Below, one piece after another: positions 18,229-27,987 of a DNA stretch of 64,000 nt (positions within the stretch are counted from its first letter, which is position 1; every line of letters begins with the position of its first letter). Origin of the DNA: Flavobacterium aerium. Lineage in GTDB: Bacteria > Bacteroidota > Bacteroidia > Flavobacteriales > Flavobacteriaceae. Under the pieces are notes generated by a model. The model was not told where the DNA came from. It did not search any database and saw nothing but the letters and a program-made list of their open reading frames with translations. Made by a program: the position numbers and the translations under genes. The stretch is from assembly GCF_030766725.1 (NCBI RefSeq), contig NZ_JARQWR010000013.1, forward strand, positions 81,663 to 145,662, in the 5' to 3' direction.

Positions 18229-19098
18229 TTATCTAAAACTCCATTCTTTATAATCTACAGCCTTTTCTAATCTATTTTCAATATCATCTGGTAATTCGGG
18301 AAAGAAATCTATTCCAGTCATTTTCTCTATAGAATCTACGCTAACAACAAATTCATATAAAGGCTTGTTACTGTCTTCATGAGGTACAAGAAAAGCAATC
18401 ATCTTATACTTTCCATTATTCTCGTTTAGAAGCACCTTATAGAAGTAATTAGGCACCGCTACTTTCTCTCTACCAATCGTTTTTAAATCTTTGGATAAAA
18501 CTCCACCAGTCACAACATAAACCCCATCATACTTTGAGGACCAATATCTGATTTTTTGCTCTAGTCTATTCCAAACACCAGCATTAAAGTTTGATAATTG
18601 AGGGGAAATATTGGACGTGTAAAAAGTTTCATCGTAAGTCGTTCTGGAATACTCTCTATCGGCAGCAGGACAAAGATGTCCTTTATCATACCCTGATTTT
18701 TTATAATTTCTCCAATCAGCCGATTCTGTTTTGACTTTAGGATCCTGAATAAAAAAGGGACGTTTATAATTGTTATTTTTCAGTTCTTCCTTTTTCAATT
18801 CGTAAGCAACCCATTCTGCTTGCTCATAATCTTCTGAATAGGACAAAGTATATCCTTCATGCTCTACAATCTGATTTGTCGTTGTAGTCGGCAGAAAACT
18901 AGCCATAGCACCATGGCTTTGTACAGGCTTCTCAGCACGAACTGTTATATTTTCTTTTTCATCTGCTTTCTGTTCTACAACTGGTGTATCTTTTGTTGTT
19001 TCACGTTTACAGTACAGACTTACCAAAGTCAAGACGGCTACCGCAATCGCAGCATATAATTTGACTTTATTATTTGTATTTGATTTTCCAGTTCTCAA
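18229..19098 (-). CDS. Membrane-anchored DNA/RNA non-specific endonuclease (NUC1/EndoG family)
   Basis: A 289-residue protein: short basic N-terminus, one hydrophobic segment (about 13-29), a low-complexity linker, then a beta-beta-alpha-metal nuclease domain (about 75-285). The catalytic motif DRGH appears as DKGH in GYDKGHLCPAADREYS, with the metal-binding Asn probably in NAGVWNRLE. Arg-to-Lys at the second position is a known variation and does not touch the general-base His. Probably acts in the periplasm on extracellular nucleic acid for scavenging. Last gene of a run with prc and the OppC-like permease. Confidence 0.88.
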   Translation of the reverse strand: MRTGKSNTNNKVKLYAAIAVAVLTLVSLYCKRETTKDTPVVEQKADEKENITVRAEKPVQSHGAMASFLPTTTTNQIVEHEGYTLSYSEDYEQAEWVAYELKKEELKNNNYKRPFFIQDPKVKTESADWRNYKKSGYDKGHLCPAADREYSRTTYDETFYTSNISPQLSNFNAGVWNRLEQKIRYWSSKYDGVYVVTGGVLSKDLKTIGREKVAVPNYFYKVLLNENNGKYKMIAFLVPHEDSNKPLYEFVVSVDSIEKMTGIDFFPELPDDIENRLEKAVDYKEWSFR

Positions 19099-19146
19099 TA
19101 GAATAATTATTAAAATGATTACTATTTACTTTCGAAGAAATGTATT

Positions 19147-20256
19147 TTATGCTTTTACATCTAATGCATCTCTTAACGCATTACCTACCATCATAAAGGC
19201 TAATACTAAAAACATAATGGATAAACCTGGCACCATCGCTAAATATGGTTTTCCAAGAATAATATAACTATAATGATCTTTAATCATACTTCCCCAACTC
19301 GGAATAGGTGGTTGTGCACCCAACCCTAAAAAGCTCAAACCACTTTCTACTAATATCGCTGAAGCAAAATTGGCAGCAGAAATCACAATTATGGGCGCCA
19401 TGATATTTGGAAGGATATGATTGAATATAATTCTGAAATTTGTAAATCCTAAAGCACGGGCTGCCGTAACAAACTGCATTTCTTTTAAGCTTATCACTTG
19501 TCCTCTTACTACTCTGGCTACTTCTACCCACATGGTTAATCCTACAGCTATAAATACTTGCCAGAATCCTTTCCCTAAAGTTAATGTAATCGCAATCACG
19601 AGCAATAGCGTAGGAATTGACCAAATCACATTCACCAACCACATGACTAGTGCATCTACTTTACCGCCATAGTATCCTCCAATTGCTCCTAATGTTATCC
19701 CTACCACTAATGATATAAAAACTGCCACAAAGCCTATTGCCAAAGAAACTCTTGAACCGACTAACATTCTGCTCAATAAGTCTCTCCCATATTTATCTGT
19801 TCCTAAATAGAAGTGTTGATTTTTTATGTATTTGGATGTTATAATTTCAGCATTTTCTGCTTTTGGGAAATTATTCAAACTTACTTGCTTCACTAGATTC
19901 AAACTTGCATCATCGGAATACTCAACGTACTCGATACTATCCTTTTTAATAGAGAAGTTTTTAATTGGAATTTCTGTCACCGAATTTGAATGTCCCGTGA
20001 AATACCCCATCAGCTTTTTCTTTTGCGGAATAGTATCGATGGGAATAGAAAGCATTTTGACTTCAAATCCAGGAGATTTTGAATGAATTGACAAATGCAT
20101 TTGATTTGCATTTTCTGAACTATCAGGTGCTAAAACATAGGCTAGTAAAGAAATCAGTAGTAAAATCACTATAAAGCCAAAACTGAAAACGCCCCAGAAA
20201 TTCTTTTTGAATTTCTGGAGCGCTAAACTTGTTAATGATTGTGATACTTTACTCAT
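19147..20256 (-). CDS. OppC/DppC-type ABC transporter permease
   Basis: An inner-membrane permease of the peptide/nickel ABC family. It has 369 residues. Helix 1 is at about 22-45. A long extracytoplasmic insertion (about 48-150) follows, then the conserved TDKYGRDLLSRMLVGSRVSL and five more helices with the EAA loop ARALGFTNFRIIFNHILPN. The C-terminal GLSFLGLGAQPPIPSWG is a hallmark of DppC/OppC. No DppB, ATPase or binding protein is adjacent, so the rest of the transporter is elsewhere. The start shares one base with the prc stop (TAATG). Confidence 0.92.
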   Translation of the reverse strand: MSKVSQSLTSLALQKFKKNFWGVFSFGFIVILLLISLLAYVLAPDSSENANQMHLSIHSKSPGFEVKMLSIPIDTIPQKKKLMGYFTGHSNSVTEIPIKNFSIKKDSIEYVEYSDDASLNLVKQVSLNNFPKAENAEIITSKYIKNQHFYLGTDKYGRDLLSRMLVGSRVSLAIGFVAVFISLVVGITLGAIGGYYGGKVDALVMWLVNVIWSIPTLLLVIAITLTLGKGFWQVFIAVGLTMWVEVARVVRGQVISLKEMQFVTAARALGFTNFRIIFNHILPNIMAPIIVISAANFASAILVESGLSFLGLGAQPPIPSWGSMIKDHYSYIILGKPYLAMVPGLSIMFLVLAFMMVGNALRDALDVKA

Positions 20257-22436
20257 TAAGGCTTCACTGTAACTAATTTATCTTTTTTTATTATTTTATT
20301 TTTTGAAATTGAATTTGATTGTAAGTCATTCAATACATTTAATGCTTCATCTACATATACATCTTTCCCTAAACTCTCATGCCATCTGTCTCTCTTCTGA
20401 GCAAAAGTAGTATCTTTTTTCATTAATTCTACTTCATATGGTAAAGAAGTGAATGTCAAATTATTTTTATAATCTGAAACTGCTTTATATTTTTTAGATT
20501 CTGTTTCCACTTGATCTAATTCTGCTTTGAATTTTTGGAAATTTAAGCTATATAAATTTTCATCTTTACGCTTACTAATCCATTTTGCACTTTCATCTAT
20601 TAGTTTAAACTGAGGATTTGATTCCATTCGTTTTTTACTATTTGAGATTGCTGAATTAAAATTACTTTGCTTGTCCCATGCTTTGTATGGTGCAGCATCG
20701 ATTTTATCCCATGGCATTGCATTATCCAAATCACGTTCTCCTATTTCAATATAGGAATAACGGTCTGGCATCACTACATCACTAGAAACACCTTTTAATT
20801 GTGTTGATCCTCCATTGATTCTATAGAACTTTTGAGTGGTTGTTTTCAAGGCGCCTAAATCACCCAAAGCATTTCCTCTTACAAACTGATTTAAATCAAT
20901 CACGTTTTGTACGGTTCCTTTACCATAGGTTTGTTTACTACCTAGTATTACTCCACGTTTGTAATCTTGAATTGCCGCTGCAAAAATTTCAGAAGCAGAT
21001 GCTGAGAAATTATTAACCAAAACTACTAATGGTCCATCCCATTGTACTTTACTGTCTCTATCGTATAAAACTTCTTTTTTCTTTCCTGCGGATTTGATTT
21101 GAACAACTGGCCCTTCTTCAATAAATAAACCTGTGATATCAACTACCGTTTTTAAAGATCCTCCACCATTATCACGCATATCCATTATAATACCTTCAAC
21201 ACCTTGCTCTTTCAATCTTGAAATCTCTACAGCAATATCTTTCGCGGCATCACGGTTATTTTTATCTTCAAAATCAATATAGAATTTTGGTAAATAAATT
21301 ATACCATATAATTTTCCATCTTTCTTCACCATGCTACTTTTTGCATAGGTTTCTTCCAATTCAACTACATCTCTAACAATTGAAATCACTTTAATTGTTC
21401 CATCAACTTTCTTAACGGTCAATCGGACTTCTGTTCCTTTTGGTCCTTTAATTTTCTTCACAACATCATCCAAACGCATTCCAATCACATCGATAGGTTC
21501 TTCTTTTCCTTGGGCTACTTTCATCACAACATCACCTTGCTCCAATTCTTTTCCTCTCCATGCTGGTCCACCAGAGATTAATTCAATGATTTCTGTAAAA
21601 TCATTTTTCTTTTGTAAACGCGCTCCAATACCTTCCAATTTACCACTCATACTCACATCAAAACGTTCTTTCTCTTCTGGTGCGAAATAGAATGTATGTG
21701 GATCAAATCGTTCCGCAATGGCATTTATATATACTGTAAACCAATCATTACGGTTTAAATCGTTAATGAATCCAAAATAATCATTCAAAGATTTCAATGA
21801 GGTTTCTCTTGAATCTTTTTCAACTTCTTCGAATGTTTTTACTTTATAAGTCCCCGTTGAATCTGCTTTGCGTTTGTCTTCTTCTAACTTCATTTTATCT
21901 GTAATAGAAGATAAAACAGAAAGTTTTAATTGTTTACGCCATTTTTCGACCAACTCATCATGATTCTTTACATACGGTAATTTTTCATAATCCACATTGA
22001 AATCTTCATTAACAGTAAAGTCAAAAGGCTTGTCCAAAATGTCTTTATAAATCTTTTTAGATTCTTTCATTCTTTGGATTAAACGATCGTATGTTAAGTC
22101 AAAAAAGGTCAAATCTTTATTTAAGATTTGATCGTCAATTGAAGTTTCAAACTGTGCAAATTCATCGATATCCGATTGCAAGAAAAATCGTTTCGAAGGA
22201 TCTAAACCTTTGATATAATCTTTATAGACTCCTTTTGAGAAAGTGTCATCAATAGGCACAGGATCGTAATGTCCACGCTGGATAACAAAGGTTAATAATT
22301 CTATTAAAAGTTTATCTTTCTCAGGGTCAATTTTAGGCTGTCTAGGCATAAAACTCCATAGAGCGGCAGAAAGAGCGACAACTACGAGTATTATTTTATA
22401 ATTTCTTTTCATAAAATTTAAAATGGCATTCATCAA
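20256..22436 (-). CDS. prc: Tail-specific (C-terminal processing) protease, S41 family
   Basis: A periplasmic serine protease that degrades or trims proteins from the C-terminus. It has 726 residues: an N-terminal signal or anchor (about 14-29), a helical N-domain (about 30-220), a PDZ domain (about 240-330), and the S41 core with the catalytic dyad, Ser in NNFSASASEIFAAA and Lys in KQTYGKGTVQ. A C-terminal helical domain follows. The length and layout match Prc/Tsp rather than short CtpA. A -7 element lies 70 bases upstream. The stop overlaps the permease start. Confidence 0.95.
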   Translation of the reverse strand: MMNAILNFMKRNYKIILVVVALSAALWSFMPRQPKIDPEKDKLLIELLTFVIQRGHYDPVPIDDTFSKGVYKDYIKGLDPSKRFFLQSDIDEFAQFETSIDDQILNKDLTFFDLTYDRLIQRMKESKKIYKDILDKPFDFTVNEDFNVDYEKLPYVKNHDELVEKWRKQLKLSVLSSITDKMKLEEDKRKADSTGTYKVKTFEEVEKDSRETSLKSLNDYFGFINDLNRNDWFTVYINAIAERFDPHTFYFAPEEKERFDVSMSGKLEGIGARLQKKNDFTEIIELISGGPAWRGKELEQGDVVMKVAQGKEEPIDVIGMRLDDVVKKIKGPKGTEVRLTVKKVDGTIKVISIVRDVVELEETYAKSSMVKKDGKLYGIIYLPKFYIDFEDKNNRDAAKDIAVEISRLKEQGVEGIIMDMRDNGGGSLKTVVDITGLFIEEGPVVQIKSAGKKKEVLYDRDSKVQWDGPLVVLVNNFSASASEIFAAAIQDYKRGVILGSKQTYGKGTVQNVIDLNQFVRGNALGDLGALKTTTQKFYRINGGSTQLKGVSSDVVMPDRYSYIEIGERDLDNAMPWDKIDAAPYKAWDKQSNFNSAISNSKKRMESNPQFKLIDESAKWISKRKDENLYSLNFQKFKAELDQVETESKKYKAVSDYKNNLTFTSLPYEVELMKKDTTFAQKRDRWHESLGKDVYVDEALNVLNDLQSNSISKNKIIKKDKLVTVKP

Positions 22437-22505
22437 TTTTTTAACTAAATTACAATAAAATTACTGTAGCAATAATAACGTGCGCATAATTTTTTGTTAA
22501 AGATA

Positions 22506-22513
22506 CAAAATTA
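22506..22513 (-). promoter_or_regulatory. -7 promoter element for prc
   Basis: CAAAATTA on the plus strand reads TAATTTTG on the minus strand, matching TAnnTTTG. It lies 70 bases upstream of the prc ATG in the 250-base divergent spacer with surE. Confidence 0.5.
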
Positions 22514-22686
22514 GGTTCTTGCCGTAAAAATTGCTTATTTTAGCGAAAGTAAAGAATTATATTTTTAAATTTCACTTTTTTAAGTTTTCCTAAACACTTA
22601 AAAAAAGTAGGCTTCAGTTTAGATCTAATACCGAACCTACATCCACCAGAAAATTAAAAACACCATAGTAAATTAAAACACCAAGA

Positions 22687-23469
22687 ATGAAAAAAAGACC
22701 ATTGATTTTAGTAACCAATGATGATGGAATATCGGCTCCGGGTATCAGAGCTTTAATTTCAGTAATGAAAGAAATTGGCGATGTTGTAGTTGTAGCTCCT
22801 GACAGTCCGCAATCGGCTATGGGACATGCCATCACCATCAATAGCACTCTTTATATTAATGAAATTTCAGTCGACAACGAGCATCTTAAAGAATACAGTT
22901 GTTCTGGAACTCCAGTTGATTGTGTAAAATTAGCCGTAAATGAAATCTTGAAGCGCAAGCCAAATCTTTGTGTATCAGGCGTTAATCATGGTTCAAATTC
23001 GTCGATAAACGTTATTTATTCTGGAACGATGAGTGCTGCTGTTGAAGCAGGTATCGAAGGAATTCCAGCCATTGGGTTTTCTCTTTTGGATTACAATTGG
23101 AATGCTGATTTTGAAGCTATTAAATCATTCATCAAAAAGATTACGCTTGAAGTTTTAGAGAATGGATTACCTGATGGAGTGGTCTTGAATGTCAATTTTC
23201 CAAAATTAAAAGAGGATGAAATTAAAGGTATTAAAGTTTGTCGTCAAGCAAAAGCCTCATGGGTAGAGCGATTTGACAAAAGAAAAACACCACATAACCG
23301 TGACTATTATTGGTTAACGGGAGAATTTGTCAATCAGGATCAAGGAGAAGATACAGATGAATGGGCTCTGGCACATGGGTATATATCGTTAGTACCTGTC
23401 CAATTTGATTTAACAGCGCATCATGTAATACAAAACCTTAACACCTGGAAACTAAATGAAAAAAACTGA
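22687..23469 (+). CDS. surE: 5'/3'-nucleotidase SurE
   Basis: A metal-dependent nucleoside monophosphate phosphatase. It has 260 residues. The N-terminal metal site is VTNDDGISAPG, followed by APDSPQSAMG, the GTPVDCVKLA motif and SGVNHGSN, all SurE hallmarks. The stop overlaps the following small membrane gene by 14 bases, and lpxB comes next. Cytoplasmic; stationary-phase role by homology. Confidence 0.97.
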   Translation: MKKRPLILVTNDDGISAPGIRALISVMKEIGDVVVVAPDSPQSAMGHAITINSTLYINEISVDNEHLKEYSCSGTPVDCVKLAVNEILKRKPNLCVSGVNHGSNSSINVIYSGTMSAAVEAGIEGIPAIGFSLLDYNWNADFEAIKSFIKKITLEVLENGLPDGVVLNVNFPKLKEDEIKGIKVCRQAKASWVERFDKRKTPHNRDYYWLTGEFVNQDQGEDTDEWALAHGYISLVPVQFDLTAHHVIQNLNTWKLNEKN

Positions 23470-23728
23470 TTTATTAATAGGCTTTATTACTGGAATTATT
23501 GCAACAACTTTAGGCACTTTTTTATTCTTAGAATTTTTTACAGAATATGGATTTCTAAATGGGATTCAAATTATGAAGGGACAAGGCTATCTGGGTAAGA
23601 TTATTACGCTGGGCGCAATTCTTAATTTAATTCTCTTTTTTATTTTTTTACAGAAAAAACAAGACATGAAAGCAAGAGGAGTTATATTATCTACTATAAT
23701 ATTAACTTTAGTTACCTTATTTTTGTAG
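23456..23728 (+). CDS. Small membrane protein between surE and lpxB
   Basis: A 90-residue protein with three hydrophobic segments (about 7-27, 46-64 and 74-90) and no recognised motif. It starts 14 bases inside the surE 3' end and stops 19 bases before lpxB, so it is almost certainly translated as part of that operon. From memory, unnamed proteins of this size sit at this position in other flavobacteria. Function unknown. Confidence 0.75.
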   Translation: MKKTDLLIGFITGIIATTLGTFLFLEFFTEYGFLNGIQIMKGQGYLGKIITLGAILNLILFFIFLQKKQDMKARGVILSTIILTLVTLFL

Positions 23729-23747
23729 ATTATATAGAACGATCAAA

Positions 23748-24866
23748 ATGAAATACTACATTATTGCTGGAGAAGCATCGGGTGATTTACATGGTTCAAA
23801 CCTTATGAAAGCACTGTACAAAGAGGACCCAACGGCTGACATTCGCTTTTGGGGCGGTGATTTAATGCAAAATGTAGGTGGTACTTTAGTAAGACATTAT
23901 AGAGATCTCGCTTTTATGGGATTTATTGAAGTGATTTTCAATCTGAAAACTATTTTAAGTAATATTAAAATCTGTAAAGCTGATATTGAGGAATTTCAAC
24001 CTGATGTTATCATTTTCATTGATTATCCTGGTTTCAATATGCGCATTGCGAAATGGGCAAAGGAAAAAGGTATTGCTACTCATTATTATATTTCTCCTCA
24101 AATATGGGCGTGGAAAGAAAATAGAATTGCCGCCATCAAAAGAGATGTCGACAAGATGTATGTCATTCTTCCATTTGAAAAAGACTTCTATGAAGTAAAA
24201 CATAATTTCCCTGTTGAATTTGTCGGGCATCCCTTAATCGATGCCATCCACAATCGTACGAAGGTGGATGACGATGTTTTCAAAAAAGATAACAACTTAA
24301 GTGATCTTCCGATTATTGCCTTATTGCCGGGAAGCAGAAAACAAGAAATTTCTAAAATGCTAACCATTATGCTTAGTGTTGTAGATGATTTTCCAGACTA
24401 TCAATTTGTTATTGCAGGTGCTCCAAGTCAGGAATATTCTTTCTATGAGCAGTTTCTAAAAAATAAAAACATTCATTTTATCACCAATAGAACTTACGAT
24501 TTATTGAGTGTTTCTACAGCAGCATTGGTTACCTCAGGGACAGCAACATTAGAAACGGCACTTTTTAAAGTACCGGAAGTAGTGTGTTATAAAGGAAGTT
24601 GGGCATCGTACCAAATTGCCAAAAGAATCATCACTTTAAAATATATTTCCTTAGTTAATCTGATTATGGATGAGGAGGTTGTCACAGAGTTAATTCAAAA
24701 TGATTGTAATAAAAAAAGAATCAAAGCGGAATTGCAAAAAATCCTTTCGCCAGAATATCGTTCCCAACTTTTGGCTAAATATGAACTTTTAGAGCAAAAA
24801 CTTGGTGGAGAAGGCGCCAGTGAGAAAACAGCAAAATTGATTTTGAAAAATATAAAATCAAACTAA
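23748..24866 (+). CDS. lpxB: Lipid-A-disaccharide synthase
   Basis: A GT19 glycosyltransferase that joins UDP-2,3-diacylglucosamine and lipid X to form the lipid A disaccharide on the inner face of the inner membrane. It has 372 residues. Family motifs: IAGEASGDLHG at the N-terminus, FIDYPGFN, YYISPQIWAW, FVGHPL, LLPGSRKQEI and TSGTATLE. Third gene of the surE operon. No unusual feature. Confidence 0.97.
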   Translation: MKYYIIAGEASGDLHGSNLMKALYKEDPTADIRFWGGDLMQNVGGTLVRHYRDLAFMGFIEVIFNLKTILSNIKICKADIEEFQPDVIIFIDYPGFNMRIAKWAKEKGIATHYYISPQIWAWKENRIAAIKRDVDKMYVILPFEKDFYEVKHNFPVEFVGHPLIDAIHNRTKVDDDVFKKDNNLSDLPIIALLPGSRKQEISKMLTIMLSVVDDFPDYQFVIAGAPSQEYSFYEQFLKNKNIHFITNRTYDLLSVSTAALVTSGTATLETALFKVPEVVCYKGSWASYQIAKRIITLKYISLVNLIMDEEVVTELIQNDCNKKRIKAELQKILSPEYRSQLLAKYELLEQKLGGEGASEKTAKLILKNIKSN

Positions 24867-25103
24867 AAATCATTTGTTTTCTCTTCTTTCTGATGGGTTC
24901 TATTTTCTAAAGAGAATGTTAAACTTCGTTGAGTTTTTACCGCTCTTTAGTAAATTACATCCGTAAAATATTTATATCCGATTTCTATTACTCATTTCAT
25001 TGATATAGAAATCACTAGCGTTTTTTATTGAATTATCTTTTTTAGATACTATTTGCTTAAAGTAAACGTTCCAATTAATAGCATAAACCCAAAATACCAA
25101 CAC

Positions 25104-25775
25104 ATGACTTTTAAAAACTTTCTTTACCTACTGCTCGTCACGATAACATTTGTAGCGTGTAAACCTACTTCAAATGTAATTACTTCAAAAAGAGAAGCTG
25201 AAAAGAAAGGAATCTACAAGACTTCAAATGATAGTAAATTGGTTATTGCTAAATCTAAAACAAATACCAATAAAACGGTAAAAAGCACCGATACTTCAAA
25301 GAGTACTAAAACATCGAAAGGCAAAAAGGGATTGATTAACGAGGAGAATGACGATGATTATGTTGCTAATACAGAAAATGAAAATTACTTAGCTTCTCAA
25401 CTTATTAATACAGCTCTTGAATATAACGGTGTACGTTACAGAGGCGGAGGAACTACTTCTGCTGGAATGGATTGTTCTGGCTTAGTTTTTACAACCTTCA
25501 GTACTTTTGACATCAAGCTACCGCGTAGTTCTTATGAACAATCTCAAATAGGAGTAAAAATCAATGATGATGATGTTCAAAAAGGGGATTTAGTATTTTT
25601 TAAAACAAACCGTCGTAAAAGACAGATTAATCACGTAGGATTAGTAGTTGAAGTTAATGATGATGAAATCAAATTCATTCATGCTTCAGTACAACGTGGT
25701 GTTATTATTTCTTCAACGAAAGAACCTTATTACAAAAACTCTTACGTTCAAGCGAATAGAGTTCTACAACAATAA
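25104..25775 (+). CDS. NlpC/P60-family lipoprotein (peptidoglycan endopeptidase)
   Basis: A secreted lipoprotein with a papain-like NlpC/P60 domain that cleaves peptidoglycan stem peptides. Starting at the ATG at 25104, it has 223 residues. A lipobox (TFVACK) is followed by a Lys/Thr/Ser-rich linker (about 25-95), then the domain with Cys in GMDCSGLV, first His in INHVGLV and a polar third residue near FIHAS. The earlier in-frame start at 25053 adds residues ahead of the signal peptide and is unlikely. A strong terminator follows. Confidence 0.93.
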   Translation: MTFKNFLYLLLVTITFVACKPTSNVITSKREAEKKGIYKTSNDSKLVIAKSKTNTNKTVKSTDTSKSTKTSKGKKGLINEENDDDYVANTENENYLASQLINTALEYNGVRYRGGGTTSAGMDCSGLVFTTFSTFDIKLPRSSYEQSQIGVKINDDDVQKGDLVFFKTNRRKRQINHVGLVVEVNDDEIKFIHASVQRGVIISSTKEPYYKNSYVQANRVLQQ

Positions 25776-25795
25776 ATTTCAATACATAATATAAT

Positions 25796-25840
25796 AAATG
25801 TCCCAATATGGTTTACTACTGTATTGGGACATTTATTTTG
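25796..25840 (+). terminator. Intrinsic terminator after the NlpC/P60 gene
   Basis: A perfect 13-base-pair inverted repeat (AAATGTCCCAATA / TATTGGGACATTT, arms 25796-25808 and 25822-25834) with a 13-base loop and a T-rich tail. Confidence 0.85.
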
Positions 25841-25941
25841 CAGCACTATTGTTCTAATTTTTTCTAAATCTAGACTTCTACTTTTATTCTTTTACAGGTA
25901 TTCCTTTCTACAAATAATTATTTTCCAGTATTTTAGGATAC

Positions 25942-27987
25942 ATGAAAGTATTGCAATTTCCATTAACTCGAATAACAGTTGTATTTATAGCAGGCGTTTT
26001 GTTTGCTTTTTATTATAAACTGACCATGGGAAATATTTTACCACTATTCCTATTATCCTGTACATTGTTCTATTTAGCCTATCTTATCTATCACAGGGAT
26101 TTCTTCCAAAAGATTTATTTTGGACTAACAGCGTCTTTATTTGCCTTCTGCATTGGTTGTTCAACTCTTATACTACACACGGATCATAATAATCCGAAGC
26201 ATTATATTCATTTTATTGATTTGGATAATGAGAAGCCTATTATAGAAGTTTCGATCTATGAACAGTTGAAGTCAAATGGAAATTATCAGAAGTACTATGC
26301 TTATATTAAAAGTATTAATCAAAAAAGAGTTACGGGTAAAATTCTTTTGAATGTACGTAAAGACAGCTTGAATACAATATTCTCTATCGGATCAAATTTG
26401 TTAGTCAATGCAACAATTCAAAAACATAAAGCACCACTCAACCCAAATCAGTTTGATTATGGTGCCTATTTAGAAAACAACTCCATCTCAGGTCAATTAT
26501 ACACGACGAAAGATGATATTAAAACTACAACAAAAATCGATAAAGGAATTTCTTTCTATGCTTCTAAGGTTCGCCACCGTATCATTAGTAATTTAAGCCA
26601 TAATGGTTTTGACAAAGAGGCTTTATCCGTCGTAAAAGCATTGATTCTGGGTCAGAAACAAGATATATCACCCGAAGTCCTACGGGATTATCAATCGGCT
26701 GGTGCCGTACATATATTGGCCGTATCAGGACTGCATGTGGGGTTTTTGTTGTTATTCCTCAATTTTATTTTAAAAATACTTCCCGCTACTCCCGCTTCAC
26801 AATGGATTAAACTAAGTATAATATTAATTACACTTTGGGCTTTTGCAATACTTACCGGGCTTTCAGCATCTGTGGTACGATCGGTTACAATGTTTTCTTT
26901 TATTGCAGTGGGAATGCATTTGAAACGCAGCATCGATATGTATCATGTACTATTGGTGTCCATGTTTTTCATACTTCTCTTCAAACCTCACTTCTTATTT
27001 GACATTGGTTTTCAACTTAGTTATACCGCTGTATTCTCTATTTTATGGTTACAGCCAACGTTTTCTAAATTCTGGAAACCTCAAAATATAGTATTACAAT
27101 ATTTCCGGGACATTCTTACAGTTTCCTTTGCCGCTCAAATTGGAACATTACCATTAACACTTTATTATTTCAATCAATTTTCGGGTTTATTTTTTATCAG
27201 CAATCTCTTTATCATTCCGCTTTTGAGTCTGCTCTTGCCCTTAGGCTTTGTCCTTTCCATTATGGCTGTCTTCAATGAGGTTTTTGATTTTCTCATTTAT
27301 ATATTAGAATGGAGTATTTCATTGCTCAATCACATTATTCACATGATTGCCTCTTATGATCAATTTGTCATTCAAAATATCCCTTTTAATACATCCATGC
27401 TTGTCCTCTCTTATCTTTTGATTGTAGTATTCGTTTTGTGGATAAAAAGGCCAACGTTTCAAAGATTATCCACAGGATTGATAATTCTTATCCTATTTCA
27501 AGTCCTATACATTCGCATACAGTGGTCGCAAAAAAGTCAACAGGAATGGATTGTCTATAATGTGACTAAAAAAACTTTAATCACTGAACGGAAAGGAAAT
27601 AATATTACCGTATTCTATACAGATTCGATACCTCCAAAAGGGTTTCATGAAATGATTACCCAGCATTATGCGACAGCAAGTTTTGCTACAATCAACAATC
27701 AAAAGGTTCTTCAGAATGTTGCTTATTTTAATAATTTGAAAGTATTAATTATGGATCAAAGTGGCATTTACCCACCCAATGTTAATCCTGATGTGCTTTT
27801 ACTCACTCAATCTCCTTCATTCAATCTAGAACGTGTCTTAAAAAAACTTTCTCCTCAAATGGTTGTAGCTGATGCGTCCAACTATAGAAGTTCTATTGCA
27901 CTATGGAAAGAAACTTGTATAAAATTAAAAATCCCTTTTCATGCTACTGCTGAAAAGGGATTTTATAGTATTAAAGAATTGAACTAG
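25942..27987 (+). CDS. comEC: ComEC/Rec2 family DNA-uptake channel protein
   Basis: A polytopic inner-membrane protein implicated in DNA uptake. It has 681 residues: three N-terminal helices, an OB-like extracytoplasmic region (about 90-190), then the Competence domain with the signature HILAVSGLHVGFLL and about seven helices with LTGLSASVVRS and the FDIGFQLSY segment. The C-terminal 150 residues align in position with the metallo-beta-lactamase domain of long ComEC proteins but lack the HxHxDH motif. Natural competence itself cannot be inferred. The gene overlaps the convergent thioredoxin gene by four bases. Confidence 0.9.
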   Translation: MKVLQFPLTRITVVFIAGVLFAFYYKLTMGNILPLFLLSCTLFYLAYLIYHRDFFQKIYFGLTASLFAFCIGCSTLILHTDHNNPKHYIHFIDLDNEKPIIEVSIYEQLKSNGNYQKYYAYIKSINQKRVTGKILLNVRKDSLNTIFSIGSNLLVNATIQKHKAPLNPNQFDYGAYLENNSISGQLYTTKDDIKTTTKIDKGISFYASKVRHRIISNLSHNGFDKEALSVVKALILGQKQDISPEVLRDYQSAGAVHILAVSGLHVGFLLLFLNFILKILPATPASQWIKLSIILITLWAFAILTGLSASVVRSVTMFSFIAVGMHLKRSIDMYHVLLVSMFFILLFKPHFLFDIGFQLSYTAVFSILWLQPTFSKFWKPQNIVLQYFRDILTVSFAAQIGTLPLTLYYFNQFSGLFFISNLFIIPLLSLLLPLGFVLSIMAVFNEVFDFLIYILEWSISLLNHIIHMIASYDQFVIQNIPFNTSMLVLSYLLIVVFVLWIKRPTFQRLSTGLIILILFQVLYIRIQWSQKSQQEWIVYNVTKKTLITERKGNNITVFYTDSIPPKGFHEMITQHYATASFATINNQKVLQNVAYFNNLKVLIMDQSGIYPPNVNPDVLLLTQSPSFNLERVLKKLSPQMVVADASNYRSSIALWKETCIKLKIPFHATAEKGFYSIKELN

